NCBI GenBank assembly: GCA_021793335.1
Contig: JAJYSW010000002.1
Span: 1 to 45,253 of the forward strand
DNA from: Actinomycetes bacterium
GTDB taxonomy: Bacteria; Actinomycetota; Actinomycetes; Mycobacteriales; Micromonosporaceae
DNA length: 45,253 nt
Reading direction: 5' to 3'
Numbering within the stretch: the stretch's first letter is position 1; every line of letters starts with the position of its first letter. Under the pieces are notes generated by a model. The model saw nothing but the letters and a program-made list of their open reading frames with translations. It was not told the origin of the DNA and searched no databases. The position numbers were made by a program, and so were the translations under genes. Of the stretch, positions 33,742-42,093 are shown piece after piece.

Positions 33742-35171
33742 GGAGGAGGGATCATATCAACGGCGACGACTCGCCCATCGGCGAAGCAGACCCGGTAGAC
33801 GTCGTCACGCTCGAAGAAACTGCGGGACGCCTCGTAATAACGGCACGTCGATCCGACCGGTTCGGGCAGCGCCGCCCGCGGAGGGTCGAGCATCTCCATC
33901 GGCGGCAACGACCGCTCCACCTCGGAACGGGCATCACCGACTTCGATCGCCGCGAAACGCTCGGGCGGCAGGACCGAGGCGAACGTGGCATACACGAAAT
34001 AACCGAACACGACCAGCATGATCATGCCCAGCATCGCCACCGGGATCGACCAGGCCAGACGAGTCGCCCGCCGATTCCGCCGCTCGGCCCCCGCCGCCGC
34101 GGCGGTGAGCGCGCCCAGGCGCGGCGGCCGGTCGCTATCGGCGGCGACCGACGGCATCGACACACAGGGAAGCCGCACGGTGACGGCAAAGACCGCGCCC
34201 CGCTCCACCGTCAAAACGCCGCCCAGGATCGCAACTCGGTGCCGGAGCGCGACCATGCCGTGCCCGGTCGACGCCGACGGCGGCGGCATCTGCGACACCG
34301 GGTTGCGCACGCCAAGAGACACCTCGTCCCCGACGACACCGACCGCGATCCGCACCGCCGCTCCAGGGGCGTGCTTGGCGGCGTTGGTGAGCCCCTCCTG
34401 CAGGGCTCGAAGCAGCGCGGCATGCGTGTACTCGTTGACGGCATCCTCGACTCCGGGCTCGATATCGCTGTGCACCGTGACGCCGGAGGACCGAGCGCGT
34501 TCGATGACCTCCGCCAGACGCAGACCGCTCAGCGACGCCGCGGCGCCGGACGTCCGCTCCGAGAGCAGACGGACGGTCTCGCCGAGTTCCTCGGAGGCGG
34601 CTGCGGCGTTCTCCCGGATGCGCTGCATCTCGGCTCTGGCGTGGTCCGGCAATTGCTCATCGAGGGAGAGTCGGGCGGCCTGAACGGCGATCAGCGTCAA
34701 CCGGTGCCCCAAGCCGTCGTGGATCTCGCCGGCCATGGACTCCCGCTCCCGCGCCACGGCCCGTTCGATGCGCGCATCGTGCTCTCGGGCCTCGGCGAAG
34801 GCGAGGTCCCAGCCTCGCCGAACATAGTCGCGCCTGGTCCGCAGCATGCCGGTCACCAACAGGGCCACCAGGAAGCAGCAGGCATAGGTCATCCCGGTGA
34901 CCAGCCCGAGGACCGCGTCCGACCAGGCGACCTGGCCGACCAGTGCCGCGGTGGGCAGCGCGGCGGCCACTGCGATGGCCGCGGACAGCAGATATCGCTT
35001 CGTGAACGCGAGGAGGACACCGGTGCCGACCGCGGCCGGTACCAGTACCACCGGGCCGAGGCCCGAAGACCAGAGCGAGGCCGTTGCGAAGAGCGCGCCC
35101 GCGAAAGCCGCCGCGACCGGCGACGCCACGCGGACCAGTCGGCTCGATGGCGGGGACTCGTTGTCGAACAT
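33738..35171 (-). CDS. Sensor histidine kinase with extra C-terminal membrane anchor and extracytoplasmic domain
   Basis: 477 residues. Four membrane helices occupy about 15-110. The HisKA_3 dimerisation helix has the phospho-acceptor H151 in MAGEIHDGLGHRLTL. The ATPase domain has LQEGLTNAAKHAPG and STGHGMVALRHRVAILGG and ends near 335. Unusually, a further membrane helix follows (about 374-396), then about 80 residues outside the cell (GDARSEVERSLPPMEMLDPP through CFADGRVVAVDM) with two cysteines, C443 and C462. That part may be the true sensor. It is paired with the downstream regulator and divergent from the DedA gene. Confidence 0.9.
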   Translation of the reverse strand: MFDNESPPSSRLVRVASPVAAAFAGALFATASLWSSGLGPVVLVPAAVGTGVLLAFTKRYLLSAAIAVAAALPTAALVGQVAWSDAVLGLVTGMTYACCFLVALLVTGMLRTRRDYVRRGWDLAFAEAREHDARIERAVARERESMAGEIHDGLGHRLTLIAVQAARLSLDEQLPDHARAEMQRIRENAAAASEELGETVRLLSERTSGAAASLSGLRLAEVIERARSSGVTVHSDIEPGVEDAVNEYTHAALLRALQEGLTNAAKHAPGAAVRIAVGVVGDEVSLGVRNPVSQMPPPSASTGHGMVALRHRVAILGGVLTVERGAVFAVTVRLPCVSMPSVAADSDRPPRLGALTAAAAGAERRNRRATRLAWSIPVAMLGMIMLVVFGYFVYATFASVLPPERFAAIEVGDARSEVERSLPPMEMLDPPRAALPEPVGSTCRYYEASRSFFERDDVYRVCFADGRVVAVDMIPPP

Positions 35172-35206
35172 GCCTCCAATTTAGGAAGGCGCAGCGGAAG
35201 CGGACA

Positions 35207-35241
35207 CTCGCTTTCGTTAGGTCTCGGGCTCGCTTTCATCA
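35207..35241. repeat. Direct repeat in the kinase/DedA intergenic region
   Basis: CTCGCTTTCGTTA (35207-35219) and CTCGCTTTCATCA (35229-35241) are 22 nt apart, two helical turns. They lie in the 107-nt gap between the two-component operon and the DedA gene and are a plausible site for the response regulator. Confidence 0.55.
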
Positions 35242-35278
35242 CTGCCGGCGGTCGCCTCGGCGCTCTAGCGTTGCCCGC

Positions 35279-35884
35279 ATGCTCGACCACTTCGTCCACC
35301 TCCTCGATCTCGCCGGTGAACACGGCGCGGCGGTCCTGGCGGTCGTCTTCATCGCCGCGGCGGCGGAAGCGGCGTTCGGTCTCGGCGCGCTCGTGCCCGC
35401 CGAGACCGCCATCGTCTTCGCCGCTCTCGCCCTTGCGCAGAGCCCGCTGCTGATCGCCGCCGTCGCCGCGGCCGCCGCGGGGGCCTTCGTCGGCGATCAT
35501 CTGGGCTTCGCCGTAGGCAGGAGGCTCGGTTCGGGCATCGTGGGCACGCGCGCAGTACGCCGGATCGGCCCCGACCGGTGGCTTGCGGCCACCGGCTTCG
35601 TCGAGCGGCACGGCACTGGGGTCATGATCGTCGCTCGGCTACTGCCCGGTGTCCGTACCGTGGTCGCGGCGGCGGCCGGGGCGGCGCGGATGCGTTATTC
35701 ACGCTTCGCCCTCGCCGCGGCCATCGCGGCCGTCGCATGGTCGTCGCTGTGGGTGCTCGGCGGTGCGGCGTTGGGCTCGGCGCTCCTCGCGTTCGCCGAC
35801 CGGGCGGCGCTGCCGGTCGCGGCGGGGGCGGCGGTCGCCGCGGTGGGCTTCCTCCTCGTCCGCCGGTTGCGGAGACGCACATGA
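35279..35884 (+). CDS. DedA family membrane protein
   Basis: 201 residues from ATG 35279. Re-entrant and transmembrane helices of the DedA (SNARE-associated) fold appear: AAEAAFGLGALVPAETAIVFAALALA, GAFVGDHLGFAVGRRLG and ARLLPGVRTVVAAAAGAARMRYSRF. The conserved acidic E/D and the R-x3-PG-x-R motif of proton-linked lipid transporters are present. Members flip polyprenyl phosphates or phospholipids. Its stop overlaps the start of the phosphatidyltransferase (ATGA), so the two are likely partners. Confidence 0.88.
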   Translation: MLDHFVHLLDLAGEHGAAVLAVVFIAAAAEAAFGLGALVPAETAIVFAALALAQSPLLIAAVAAAAAGAFVGDHLGFAVGRRLGSGIVGTRAVRRIGPDRWLAATGFVERHGTGVMIVARLLPGVRTVVAAAAGAARMRYSRFALAAAIAAVAWSSLWVLGGAALGSALLAFADRAALPVAAGAAVAAVGFLLVRRLRRRT

Positions 35885-36525
35885 ACCGGGCAGGGCCGAC
35901 CTGGCGGACCGTTCCCAACCTCGTCACCGCGATCCGATTCGTGCTCGTCGTACCGGTGGTGTGGCTCCTGCTGAGCGGCGCGCAGCCGCTCGGTGCGGCC
36001 GTGCTCGCGGCGGTCTTCGGCATGACGGACTGGGTGGACGGGTTCCTCGCTCGCCGACTCGACCAGGCGAGCCGGCTCGGGAAGGTCCTCGATCCGCTCG
36101 CCGATCGGGTGGGGATCGGGTGCATCGCGATCGCCTTGGCGTTCGCGGGGGCCGCGCCTTGGGCGGTGATCGCGGTTTTTCCCGTCGTCGACATGGTCGT
36201 CGGCGGGCTCTACCTGGCGCGGCGAAGGGACGCTCGACTGGAGGTCGGCCGGCTCGGCAAGGTCCGTACCGGTGTCACAATGGCGGCGATCTTCGTCCCG
36301 GTGCTCGGCGTGAGACCGGGATTCGATGTGGTGCTCCAGCTCGGGCGGATCGGCTTGGCCGTCGGGGCGGCGCTCCACATCGGCGCCGGCTCAGGGTATG
36401 CGCGTCGGATGCTTCCGTGCGGGGCCCGGCGAGGACCGCTGGGCCGCGAATCGATCGCGTGTCCCGGTGGGGCGGGCGCAGCCGGAGCGTCCCCCACCAC
36501 GGCCGCGCGGCCGCCAAAGTCATGA
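35881..36525 (+). CDS. CDP-alcohol phosphatidyltransferase, membrane protein
   Basis: 214 residues with the signature DWVDGFLARRLDQASRLGKVLDPLADR and about five to six membrane helices beginning at TVPNLVTAIRFVLVVPVVW. It transfers a CDP-linked lipid to an unknown alcohol. It is coupled to DedA by a 4-nt overlap. It is closely similar in signature to the enzyme at 18417-19199, so the window holds two members. The last 45 residues (Gly/Ala/Arg-rich) look like an unstructured tail. Confidence 0.88.
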   Translation: MNRAGPTWRTVPNLVTAIRFVLVVPVVWLLLSGAQPLGAAVLAAVFGMTDWVDGFLARRLDQASRLGKVLDPLADRVGIGCIAIALAFAGAAPWAVIAVFPVVDMVVGGLYLARRRDARLEVGRLGKVRTGVTMAAIFVPVLGVRPGFDVVLQLGRIGLAVGAALHIGAGSGYARRMLPCGARRGPLGRESIACPGGAGAAGASPTTAARPPKS

Positions 36526-36547
36526 AGAACACTACGGGCGGTGTCCA

Positions 36548-38308
36548 TCATGTATCGGCATGGCGAGCAGTGGTGCCGTCCGGATCGATGCCGTGCTCGG
36601 GGCGATCGAGCGCTGATAGCTCGTTACCGATATATATCTTTGCCTTCAGGGTGTGGCGGCCCGGTTCGAGAACGCCGCGAAGCACCGGCAGCGCCGTCCT
36701 CGGCCAGTACAGGTGCGTGCCCTCCCGAGGGCGGATCACCTCGGCCTCGCGGGAAGCGGTGCCGTCGATGATCTCGCTGCGCAGGCCCTCGCTCGTCACG
36801 ACCGCCCGGCCGTCGGCGGCCTCGACATCGTGGCCGGGAGCCGGGACGCACCAGCCGCCCTCGGCGGTGTACAGCCGCCGCTCGGTGACGATGACGTGGA
36901 CGCGGACGTGCCGGCCGTCCATCGTCCCCTCCAACGAGGTCGTCACCGACACGTCGTCCCAGGGCCGCCAGGCGACGGTCACGGCGCCGTTCTCGTCGAT
37001 GCGCCCCTCGGCACCGCCGTCGCGGCCGCGCCAGTGCCGACCGTCCTCGGAGAACACCAGTTCGCCGTCGGGCACGGCGGACTCCAAGCCGGTGCCCGGC
37101 GAGGCGTGCGAGAACGCCGCGAGCGTCGAATACGCGAACTTCGCGTACGTCGCCTGGGAACCACGGAACCCGCCCCGGTCGGCCTGGCCGTTCAACCGTG
37201 TGACGGTGCCGCCCGTATCGCGGATGTGGACGGCGCGGGCGGCCCGGTCCGGTTCGACGACCGGGCCGGGCTCGCTCGCCTCCTCGGTCCAGAACGGGTG
37301 CGCCGGCTCGGCGAGCAGCCCGGTGAAGACCTTCATCGCCCACCACGGCGAACCGGCGGTCAGGTACTGCTCGACCAGCGCGTCGTTCGGGTAGCCGCAG
37401 CCGACGGTGAGCCGGGCTTCGGGGTCGAGGATCGGACGGTCCCACCACCAGGCGAGGTGGCGGCGGGCGAAACCGGCGGCCTCGCGCCACGGGACGGCCT
37501 CGACATCCGCCGCGGCCAGAGCGCCCCACAGCGACCCCTGCGCGAAGCGGTAGCCGAGGCTGCGGCCGTAGGGCACGGCCGCGCCGTCGGCGGCGAACCA
37601 GGACCGGAACCGGCGGGCGAAGCCGGCGGCCGGCTCCACGTACCGGTCGTCGCCGCACAGCCTGTAGTGCAGGAGGGCGTAGGTGTGGAAGGCGAACGGG
37701 TTGTAGTAGTCGACCCTGCCACCGGGGCCGTCCTCGAACACCGCGTCGTCGAGGAGGAACTCCCCCACGCGGTCCAGGTGCGCGGCCGACACCGACCGGT
37801 CGCGCGCGATGCCGACGCGGTCGAGCCCGTGCCCGGCGAACACCGGGAAGTAATGCCAGTTCATGTCGGCCACAGGAGTGGCGTACGCCGCCCGGAGCCA
37901 GGCGGCGACCTTGTCTTTCGCGGTGGCCGGCAGGGGGTCCCACAGTCGCTCAGGGGCGATCGCCAGGCCCCATCCGAGGGCGGCGGCTTCGACGCAGCGC
38001 TGGCTGGTGCCGTCGGCGTCGCCGACGTACCACGCGTCCTCGGGGTCGAGGGCCCGGGTCAGGGTCGCGGCGAGCACGGCCCACTGGTCGTCGGGCACGG
38101 CGGCGGCGATTCCCGCCAGCCCCCACAGCGGCCGGGTGAGCAGCTCGAACCAGTTCTCCGCGTGGGAGTGGTTCGACATGGTCACCGGCATCAGTTCGGG
38201 ACCGCGCGCGGCCAGGTCGACCGCGGGCCGTCCCAGGGCCACCGCCGCGGTGATCCAGCCGGCGTGGGTCTGGTCCAGCGGTCCGTACATGCGCATCGGG
38301 GAGGTCAC
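36548..38308 (-). CDS. DUF2264 domain protein, likely polysaccharide-related
   Basis: 586 residues, no signal peptide. It reads as an N-terminal alpha/alpha toroid (WFELLTRPLWGLAGIAAAVPD, MNWHYFPVFAGHGLDRVG, YYNPFAFHTYALLHY) followed by a beta-rich part (about 390-570), the DUF2264 arrangement related in shape to heparinase-type enzymes. The activity is unproven. The start is uncertain: GTG 38308 (shown) or ATG 38296, neither with a clear ribosome site. Its 3' end contains the second copy of the 35-nt element, coding KIYIGNE with AT-rich codons rare elsewhere in the gene. Confidence 0.75.
   Translation of the reverse strand: MTSPMRMYGPLDQTHAGWITAAVALGRPAVDLAARGPELMPVTMSNHSHAENWFELLTRPLWGLAGIAAAVPDDQWAVLAATLTRALDPEDAWYVGDADGTSQRCVEAAALGWGLAIAPERLWDPLPATAKDKVAAWLRAAYATPVADMNWHYFPVFAGHGLDRVGIARDRSVSAAHLDRVGEFLLDDAVFEDGPGGRVDYYNPFAFHTYALLHYRLCGDDRYVEPAAGFARRFRSWFAADGAAVPYGRSLGYRFAQGSLWGALAAADVEAVPWREAAGFARRHLAWWWDRPILDPEARLTVGCGYPNDALVEQYLTAGSPWWAMKVFTGLLAEPAHPFWTEEASEPGPVVEPDRAARAVHIRDTGGTVTRLNGQADRGGFRGSQATYAKFAYSTLAAFSHASPGTGLESAVPDGELVFSEDGRHWRGRDGGAEGRIDENGAVTVAWRPWDDVSVTTSLEGTMDGRHVRVHVIVTERRLYTAEGGWCVPAPGHDVEAADGRAVVTSEGLRSEIIDGTASREAEVIRPREGTHLYWPRTALPVLRGVLEPGRHTLKAKIYIGNELSALDRPEHGIDPDGTTARHADT
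36607..36641 (+). repeat. 35-nt element, copy B: stem-loop plus CGATATATATCTTT
   Basis: CGAG-N9-CTCGTT-N2-CGATATATATCTTT, same spacing and orientation as copy A at 19417-19451. The stem here is CGAGC-GCTGATA-GCTCG. Its fifth pair is C-G where copy A has G-C. It overlaps the last codons of the DUF2264 gene, 82 nt after the second phosphatidyltransferase. Confidence 0.6.
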
Positions 38309-38377
38309 ATCGCAGAACGGTACCGCGGTTGCACCAGCTTGGGTTTTCTGTGGGCGTGCCGCGGCGCGCCCACAGCC

Positions 38378-38944
38378 TCACCGGGCCGGTGCTTCGACCG
38401 TCCGGCCCTTGAACCACCAGCCCAGGGTGATGCTGCCGGCGGCGATCGAGGTCATGGTCGTGACCACCGACAGCGGCCCGGGGCCGAAGATCCATCCGAT
38501 CAGCAGGCCCATGCCGACCATGTAGCAGGCCCACAGGACCCCGGCCACCGCCGCCATGAGGCCGTGGCGGTAATCGGGGACGGCCGTGGCCGCCCACGCC
38601 AGTGCCGTCCGCCCGGCGGGCAGGAACCGGGCGACCAGCGTGGTCGGCCCCGGGTGGCGCATCAGCGTCGCCCGCAGCCGGGCCTCCAGGGCGGCGACCT
38701 TCGCCGATCCGAAGAACGGCCGCCGCCACTTGACCCTGGTGAGTCGCAGTGCCCGGTAACCGAGGACGTCGCCCAGCCACGAGGCCGTCGCCGCGCAGAG
38801 GACGAGGCCCACGATCAGAGCGGTGTTCCCGACCAGGAATCCGGCCAGCGCCGCGATCGTGGTGGCGCTCGGGAGCATGGGCACGAAGAAATCTGCGATG
38901 ACGAGCGCGGCCAGCAGCAGGGCCACGGTCAGCAGGGGGAGCAT
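38378..38944 (-). CDS. DedA family membrane protein
   Basis: 188 residues from ATG 38944. DedA-type helices occur as DFFVPMLPSATTIAALAGFLVGN, ATASWLGDVLGYRALRL and ARFLPAGRTALAWAATAVPDYRHGLMAAVAG, with several C-terminal membrane spans. It is the second DedA of the window, encoded alone after the MMPL terminator. There is no strong ribosome site. The transported lipid is unknown. Confidence 0.8.
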   Translation of the reverse strand: MLPLLTVALLLAALVIADFFVPMLPSATTIAALAGFLVGNTALIVGLVLCAATASWLGDVLGYRALRLTRVKWRRPFFGSAKVAALEARLRATLMRHPGPTTLVARFLPAGRTALAWAATAVPDYRHGLMAAVAGVLWACYMVGMGLLIGWIFGPGPLSVVTTMTSIAAGSITLGWWFKGRTVEAPAR

Positions 38945-38960
38945 CACGGTGCGTTCTCGA

Positions 38961-38988
38961 CGGGGCGGGGCCGGGCGGCCCCGCCCCG
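38961..38988 (-). terminator. Terminator after the MMPL gene
   Basis: A 12-bp GC stem (38961-38972 with 38977-38988) and loop GGGC, 5 nt after the MMPL stop codon. It separates MMPL from the DedA gene. Confidence 0.7.
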
Positions 38989-38993
38989 GGCCG

Positions 38994-41234
38994 CTATTTC
39001 GCCGCGCCGACGAGCTCGCGCTCGCCGGTCTTCGCATCGTCGGCGAGCCGGTGCTGCAACTGCTCGCCTTCGACGTCCATGTTCGGCAGGATGCGGTCGA
39101 GCCACTTGGGGATCCACCAGCCGGAGCGGCCCAGGATCGACATGACCGCCGGGATGATCACCATGCGCACCACGAACGCGTCGAACGCGACGGCCGCGGC
39201 CAGGCCGAAGCCCATCGAGGCGATCAGGGATTCCCCGCTGAAGATGAACGCGGCGAACACGCTGATCATGATGAGCGCCGCGGCCACGACCACACGGGAA
39301 GAGTGCGCGTAGCCCTCCTGGATCGCGGACTTGGGGTCCGCGCCGTGGACGTACGCTTCACGCACACGGGTGAACAGGAAGATCTGGTAGTCCATCGCGA
39401 GGCCGAAGACCAGGCCGATCATGATGATCGGCATGACCGACATGATCGGTCCGGGCTGTTCGACGTTCATCAGGTCCGAGGCCCAGCCCCACTGGTAGAC
39501 GGCGACGAGCGCGCCGAGGGCGGCGAAGACGCTCAGCATGAATCCGAGCGTGGCCGTGACCGGCACCAGGATCGAGCGGAACACCAGCAGCAGGATCAGC
39601 GTCGCGAGGCCGACGACGATGAGCAGGTACGGCACGAGCGCGTCGTTGAGGCTGTCGGAGATGTCGATGTTGATGGCGGTCGCCCCGGTGACCGACCAGT
39701 CGGCCGCCGCGTCGTCGGCGAGGAGGTCGCGGAGGTCGTGGACGAGCCGGTTGGTCGCCTCGTCGGCCGGAGCGGTCTGGGGGATGACGGTCACCAGGAC
39801 GGTGTCGCCGTCCTCGTTCGGCATGGCCGGGCCGACGACGGCGATGCCGTCGAGGCCGTTCAGGTCCTCGGTGACCTGCTGGGCGGCCGCGAAGGGATCG
39901 GCGGTCTCGGCGAGGTCGCCGACGATGAGCAGCTGACCGTTGAATCCGGCGCCGAAACCCTCGCTGATCAGGTCGTAAGCCTGGCGTTGAGTGGTCTCCT
40001 CGCCGAACGAGCCCGCGTCGGGCAGCCCGAGTTCGAGATCGGCGGCGGGGATCGCGATCACGCTGAGGCCGACGACGCCGAGCAGACCGACGAGGACGGG
40101 GCGGCGCGTGACGAGGCGGCCCCAGCGGCGGCCGCCGTTGGGCTTCTCGTCGTGGCGGCCCTCGGCGATGCGGTTGCGCTGGCGGCGTGTGAAGACGCGC
40201 TTGCCGGCGAAGGAGGCGAACGCCGGGAGCAGGGTCACGGCGATGATCACGGCGATGAGGACGGTGATGGCGGCGGCGACGGCCATCTCGGTCAGGAACG
40301 GGATGTTCACGACCGACAGGCCCAGCAGCGCGACGATGACGGTGAGTCCGGCGAAGAACACCGCCGAACCGGCGGTGCCGACGGCCCGGCCCATCGCCTC
40401 GGCGCGGGTCTTGCGGTTCTCGACCTCGCCGAGGGCGGCGAGTTCATTGCGGTAGCGAGAGAGGATGAACAGCGCGTAGTCGATGCCGACGGCCAGGCCG
40501 ATCATGGTGGCCAGCATGCCGGTGGACTCGCTGACGTTCATGAACGCGGTGGCGGCGGTGATCGCGGCCGTGGTGAGCGCGACGCCCAGGACCGCGGTGA
40601 TGATCGGCAGGCCGGCGGCGATCAGCGCGCCGAAGGTGATGATGAGGACCAGCAGGGCCACGGCGATGCCGATGAGCTCGGTGGAGCCGACCTCGGGGAT
40701 GGCCTGGAGGACGTCGCCGCCGACCTCGATGCGCAGGCCCTGGGCCGCGGCGTCGTCGACGGCGTCCTGAAGGTAGTCGACGGTCCGGTCTTCGAGCTCC
40801 ATCGCCGGGGCGGTGTAGGCGACCTGCATGACGGCGATGGACTGGTCCTCGGGGGAGATCATGCCGATCGGGTTGCCCTCGGGGTCGACTGCGAAGGGGC
40901 TGGTGACGCTGTCGATCTGGGGGGATTCGGCCATGGTCGCGGCCAGCGCCTCGATGAGGGCCGCGTTGTCCTCGTCGAGGACGGTCTCGCCCTCGGCGGC
41001 CTGGAAGACGATGCTCGCGGAGGCGCCGTCGGCGCTCATCTGGGGGAAGCGTTCTTCGAGCAGGTCGAACGCCTCCTGTGATTCGGTGCCGGGGAGGACG
41101 AACTCGGGGTTGGTCTCCTGTTCCAGGGCGGCCGCTGCGGCGGCGACGCCGCCGATGACGAGGACCCAGACGGCGAGGACGAGCCACCGCAGTCTGAATG
41201 ACCCTCTGCCGAGACGGTAGAGGAAGGTTGCCAC
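38994..41234 (-). CDS. MMPL-family membrane transporter
   Basis: 746 residues, an RND-type transporter with 12 membrane helices in two halves. It begins MATFLYRLGRGSFRLRW, the family start. The first periplasmic domain (about 38-180) precedes the proton-relay helix LATMIGLAVGIDYALFILSRYRNE, and the second half repeats the layout with IIMIGLVFGLAMDYQIFLFTRVREAY. Members export lipids or drugs using the proton gradient. The GTG start has a weak ribosome site. The gene is 168 nt downstream of the TetR gene, a typical regulator-pump pair. Confidence 0.92.
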   Translation of the reverse strand: MATFLYRLGRGSFRLRWLVLAVWVLVIGGVAAAAAALEQETNPEFVLPGTESQEAFDLLEERFPQMSADGASASIVFQAAEGETVLDEDNAALIEALAATMAESPQIDSVTSPFAVDPEGNPIGMISPEDQSIAVMQVAYTAPAMELEDRTVDYLQDAVDDAAAQGLRIEVGGDVLQAIPEVGSTELIGIAVALLVLIITFGALIAAGLPIITAVLGVALTTAAITAATAFMNVSESTGMLATMIGLAVGIDYALFILSRYRNELAALGEVENRKTRAEAMGRAVGTAGSAVFFAGLTVIVALLGLSVVNIPFLTEMAVAAAITVLIAVIIAVTLLPAFASFAGKRVFTRRQRNRIAEGRHDEKPNGGRRWGRLVTRRPVLVGLLGVVGLSVIAIPAADLELGLPDAGSFGEETTQRQAYDLISEGFGAGFNGQLLIVGDLAETADPFAAAQQVTEDLNGLDGIAVVGPAMPNEDGDTVLVTVIPQTAPADEATNRLVHDLRDLLADDAAADWSVTGATAINIDISDSLNDALVPYLLIVVGLATLILLLVFRSILVPVTATLGFMLSVFAALGALVAVYQWGWASDLMNVEQPGPIMSVMPIIMIGLVFGLAMDYQIFLFTRVREAYVHGADPKSAIQEGYAHSSRVVVAAALIMISVFAAFIFSGESLIASMGFGLAAAVAFDAFVVRMVIIPAVMSILGRSGWWIPKWLDRILPNMDVEGEQLQHRLADDAKTGERELVGAAK

Positions 41235-41369
41235 TGGTGGGTGCTCCGTTCGTGATCGGTATCCGGTCTCACCGGTGTTCGGGTGTGATGGCGGGGCCGG
41301 ATGAGCGGTGTTCGTCGCCGACGTCGTTGGCGGCGGGTTTCCTGGTGTCGTCGTGTGCCTGCGCTCATC

Positions 41370-41390
41370 GCCGCGGACCGAGGCCGCGGC
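41370..41390 (-). promoter_or_regulatory. Hairpin between the TetR and MMPL genes
   Basis: GCCGCGG-N7-CCGCGGC, a 7-bp stem just after the TetR stop. It may reduce read-through to the pump. Confidence 0.3.
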
Positions 41391-41402
41391 GGAGCGCTTC
41401 GG

Positions 41403-42020
41403 TTATGGATAGGGGGGAGTCGTGGGGCCGGTGAGGCCGGATTCGAAGGCCGCGAACGCCCGGGTGATGACCTCGGCGAGCGGGGCTTCGTCGGGGTGGG
41501 CGATCCAGTGGTCGTTGGCGACCTTCATCGCGATGAGGGCCGCGCCGAGGACGAGTCGGGGGTGCATGTCGTCTTCGGCCGCGCCGGTGGCCTCCGTGAC
41601 GATGTCGAGGGCTTCGGTGAAGAACGTGAGGAACTGCGTCGCCTGGTGGGAGATCAGGGAGGGCGAGGCGTGGATCAGTTGCTCTTTGCGCTGCAGTAGT
41701 TCGATGCTGTAGCGCTCGTCGACGCGGACGCTGATGCAGGCGTCGCGCAGGGCCTGCCACACGGGACGGTCGCGGACGCGGTCCCGGAGGGCCGCGAGCG
41801 TCTGCGCGACGACCTCGTTGAAGTCGTGGAGCAGCGCGGCTTCCTTGTTCTGGAAGTAGTTGTGGAAGGTCCGGGTGGACACGCCGGCCTCGGCGGCGAT
41901 GTCGTCGGCGGTGACCGCGTCGAGGCCGCCCTTCTCGACGGCCAGGCGCATGGTCGCGTGGCTGAGGGCCGCCTGGGTGGCGGCCTTCTTCCGTTCGCGC
42001 AGTCCGGATCGGTCGGCCAT
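41403..42020 (-). CDS. TetR-family repressor of the MMPL transporter
   Basis: 205 residues. The N-terminal DNA-binding helices read RKKAATQAALSHATMRLAVEKGG, then VTADDIAAEAGVSTRTFHNYFQNKEAALLHDF. A helical ligand domain with a MftR/SACE-like C-terminus follows. The promoter -10 (TAGCGT) ends 6 nt before the ATG, so the message is leaderless. Two palindromes lie just upstream. The ligand is probably a substrate of the pump. Confidence 0.9.
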   Translation of the reverse strand: MADRSGLRERKKAATQAALSHATMRLAVEKGGLDAVTADDIAAEAGVSTRTFHNYFQNKEAALLHDFNEVVAQTLAALRDRVRDRPVWQALRDACISVRVDERYSIELLQRKEQLIHASPSLISHQATQFLTFFTEALDIVTEATGAAEDDMHPRLVLGAALIAMKVANDHWIAHPDEAPLAEVITRAFAAFESGLTGPTTPPYP

Positions 42021-42026
42021 GGGGCA

Positions 42027-42055
42027 ACGCTAACCGCTGCTGTCGCCGTTCACAA
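42027..42055 (-). promoter_or_regulatory. Leaderless promoter of the TetR-MMPL pair
   Basis: TTGTGA (42050-42055), a 17-nt spacer and TAGCGT (42027-42032), whose end is 6 nt before the ATG. Confidence 0.6.
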
Positions 42056-42089
42056 CATTCACTGAATGAAAGTTTGCAGAAAGTGCAAA
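42056..42089. promoter_or_regulatory. Two palindromes, likely TetR operators
   Basis: CATTCA-C-TGAATG (42056-42068) touches the -35 box. TTTGCA-GAAAG-TGCAAA (42073-42089) follows. Both are AT-rich dyads in high-GC DNA, positioned for autorepression. Confidence 0.6.
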
Positions 42090-42093
42090 TTGT

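Noticed and set aside
36653-41081. Two long plus-strand frames opposite DUF2264, DedA and MMPL
   Set aside because: No recognisable domains and composition typical of antisense frames in high-GC DNA; the minus-strand genes carry family motifs.
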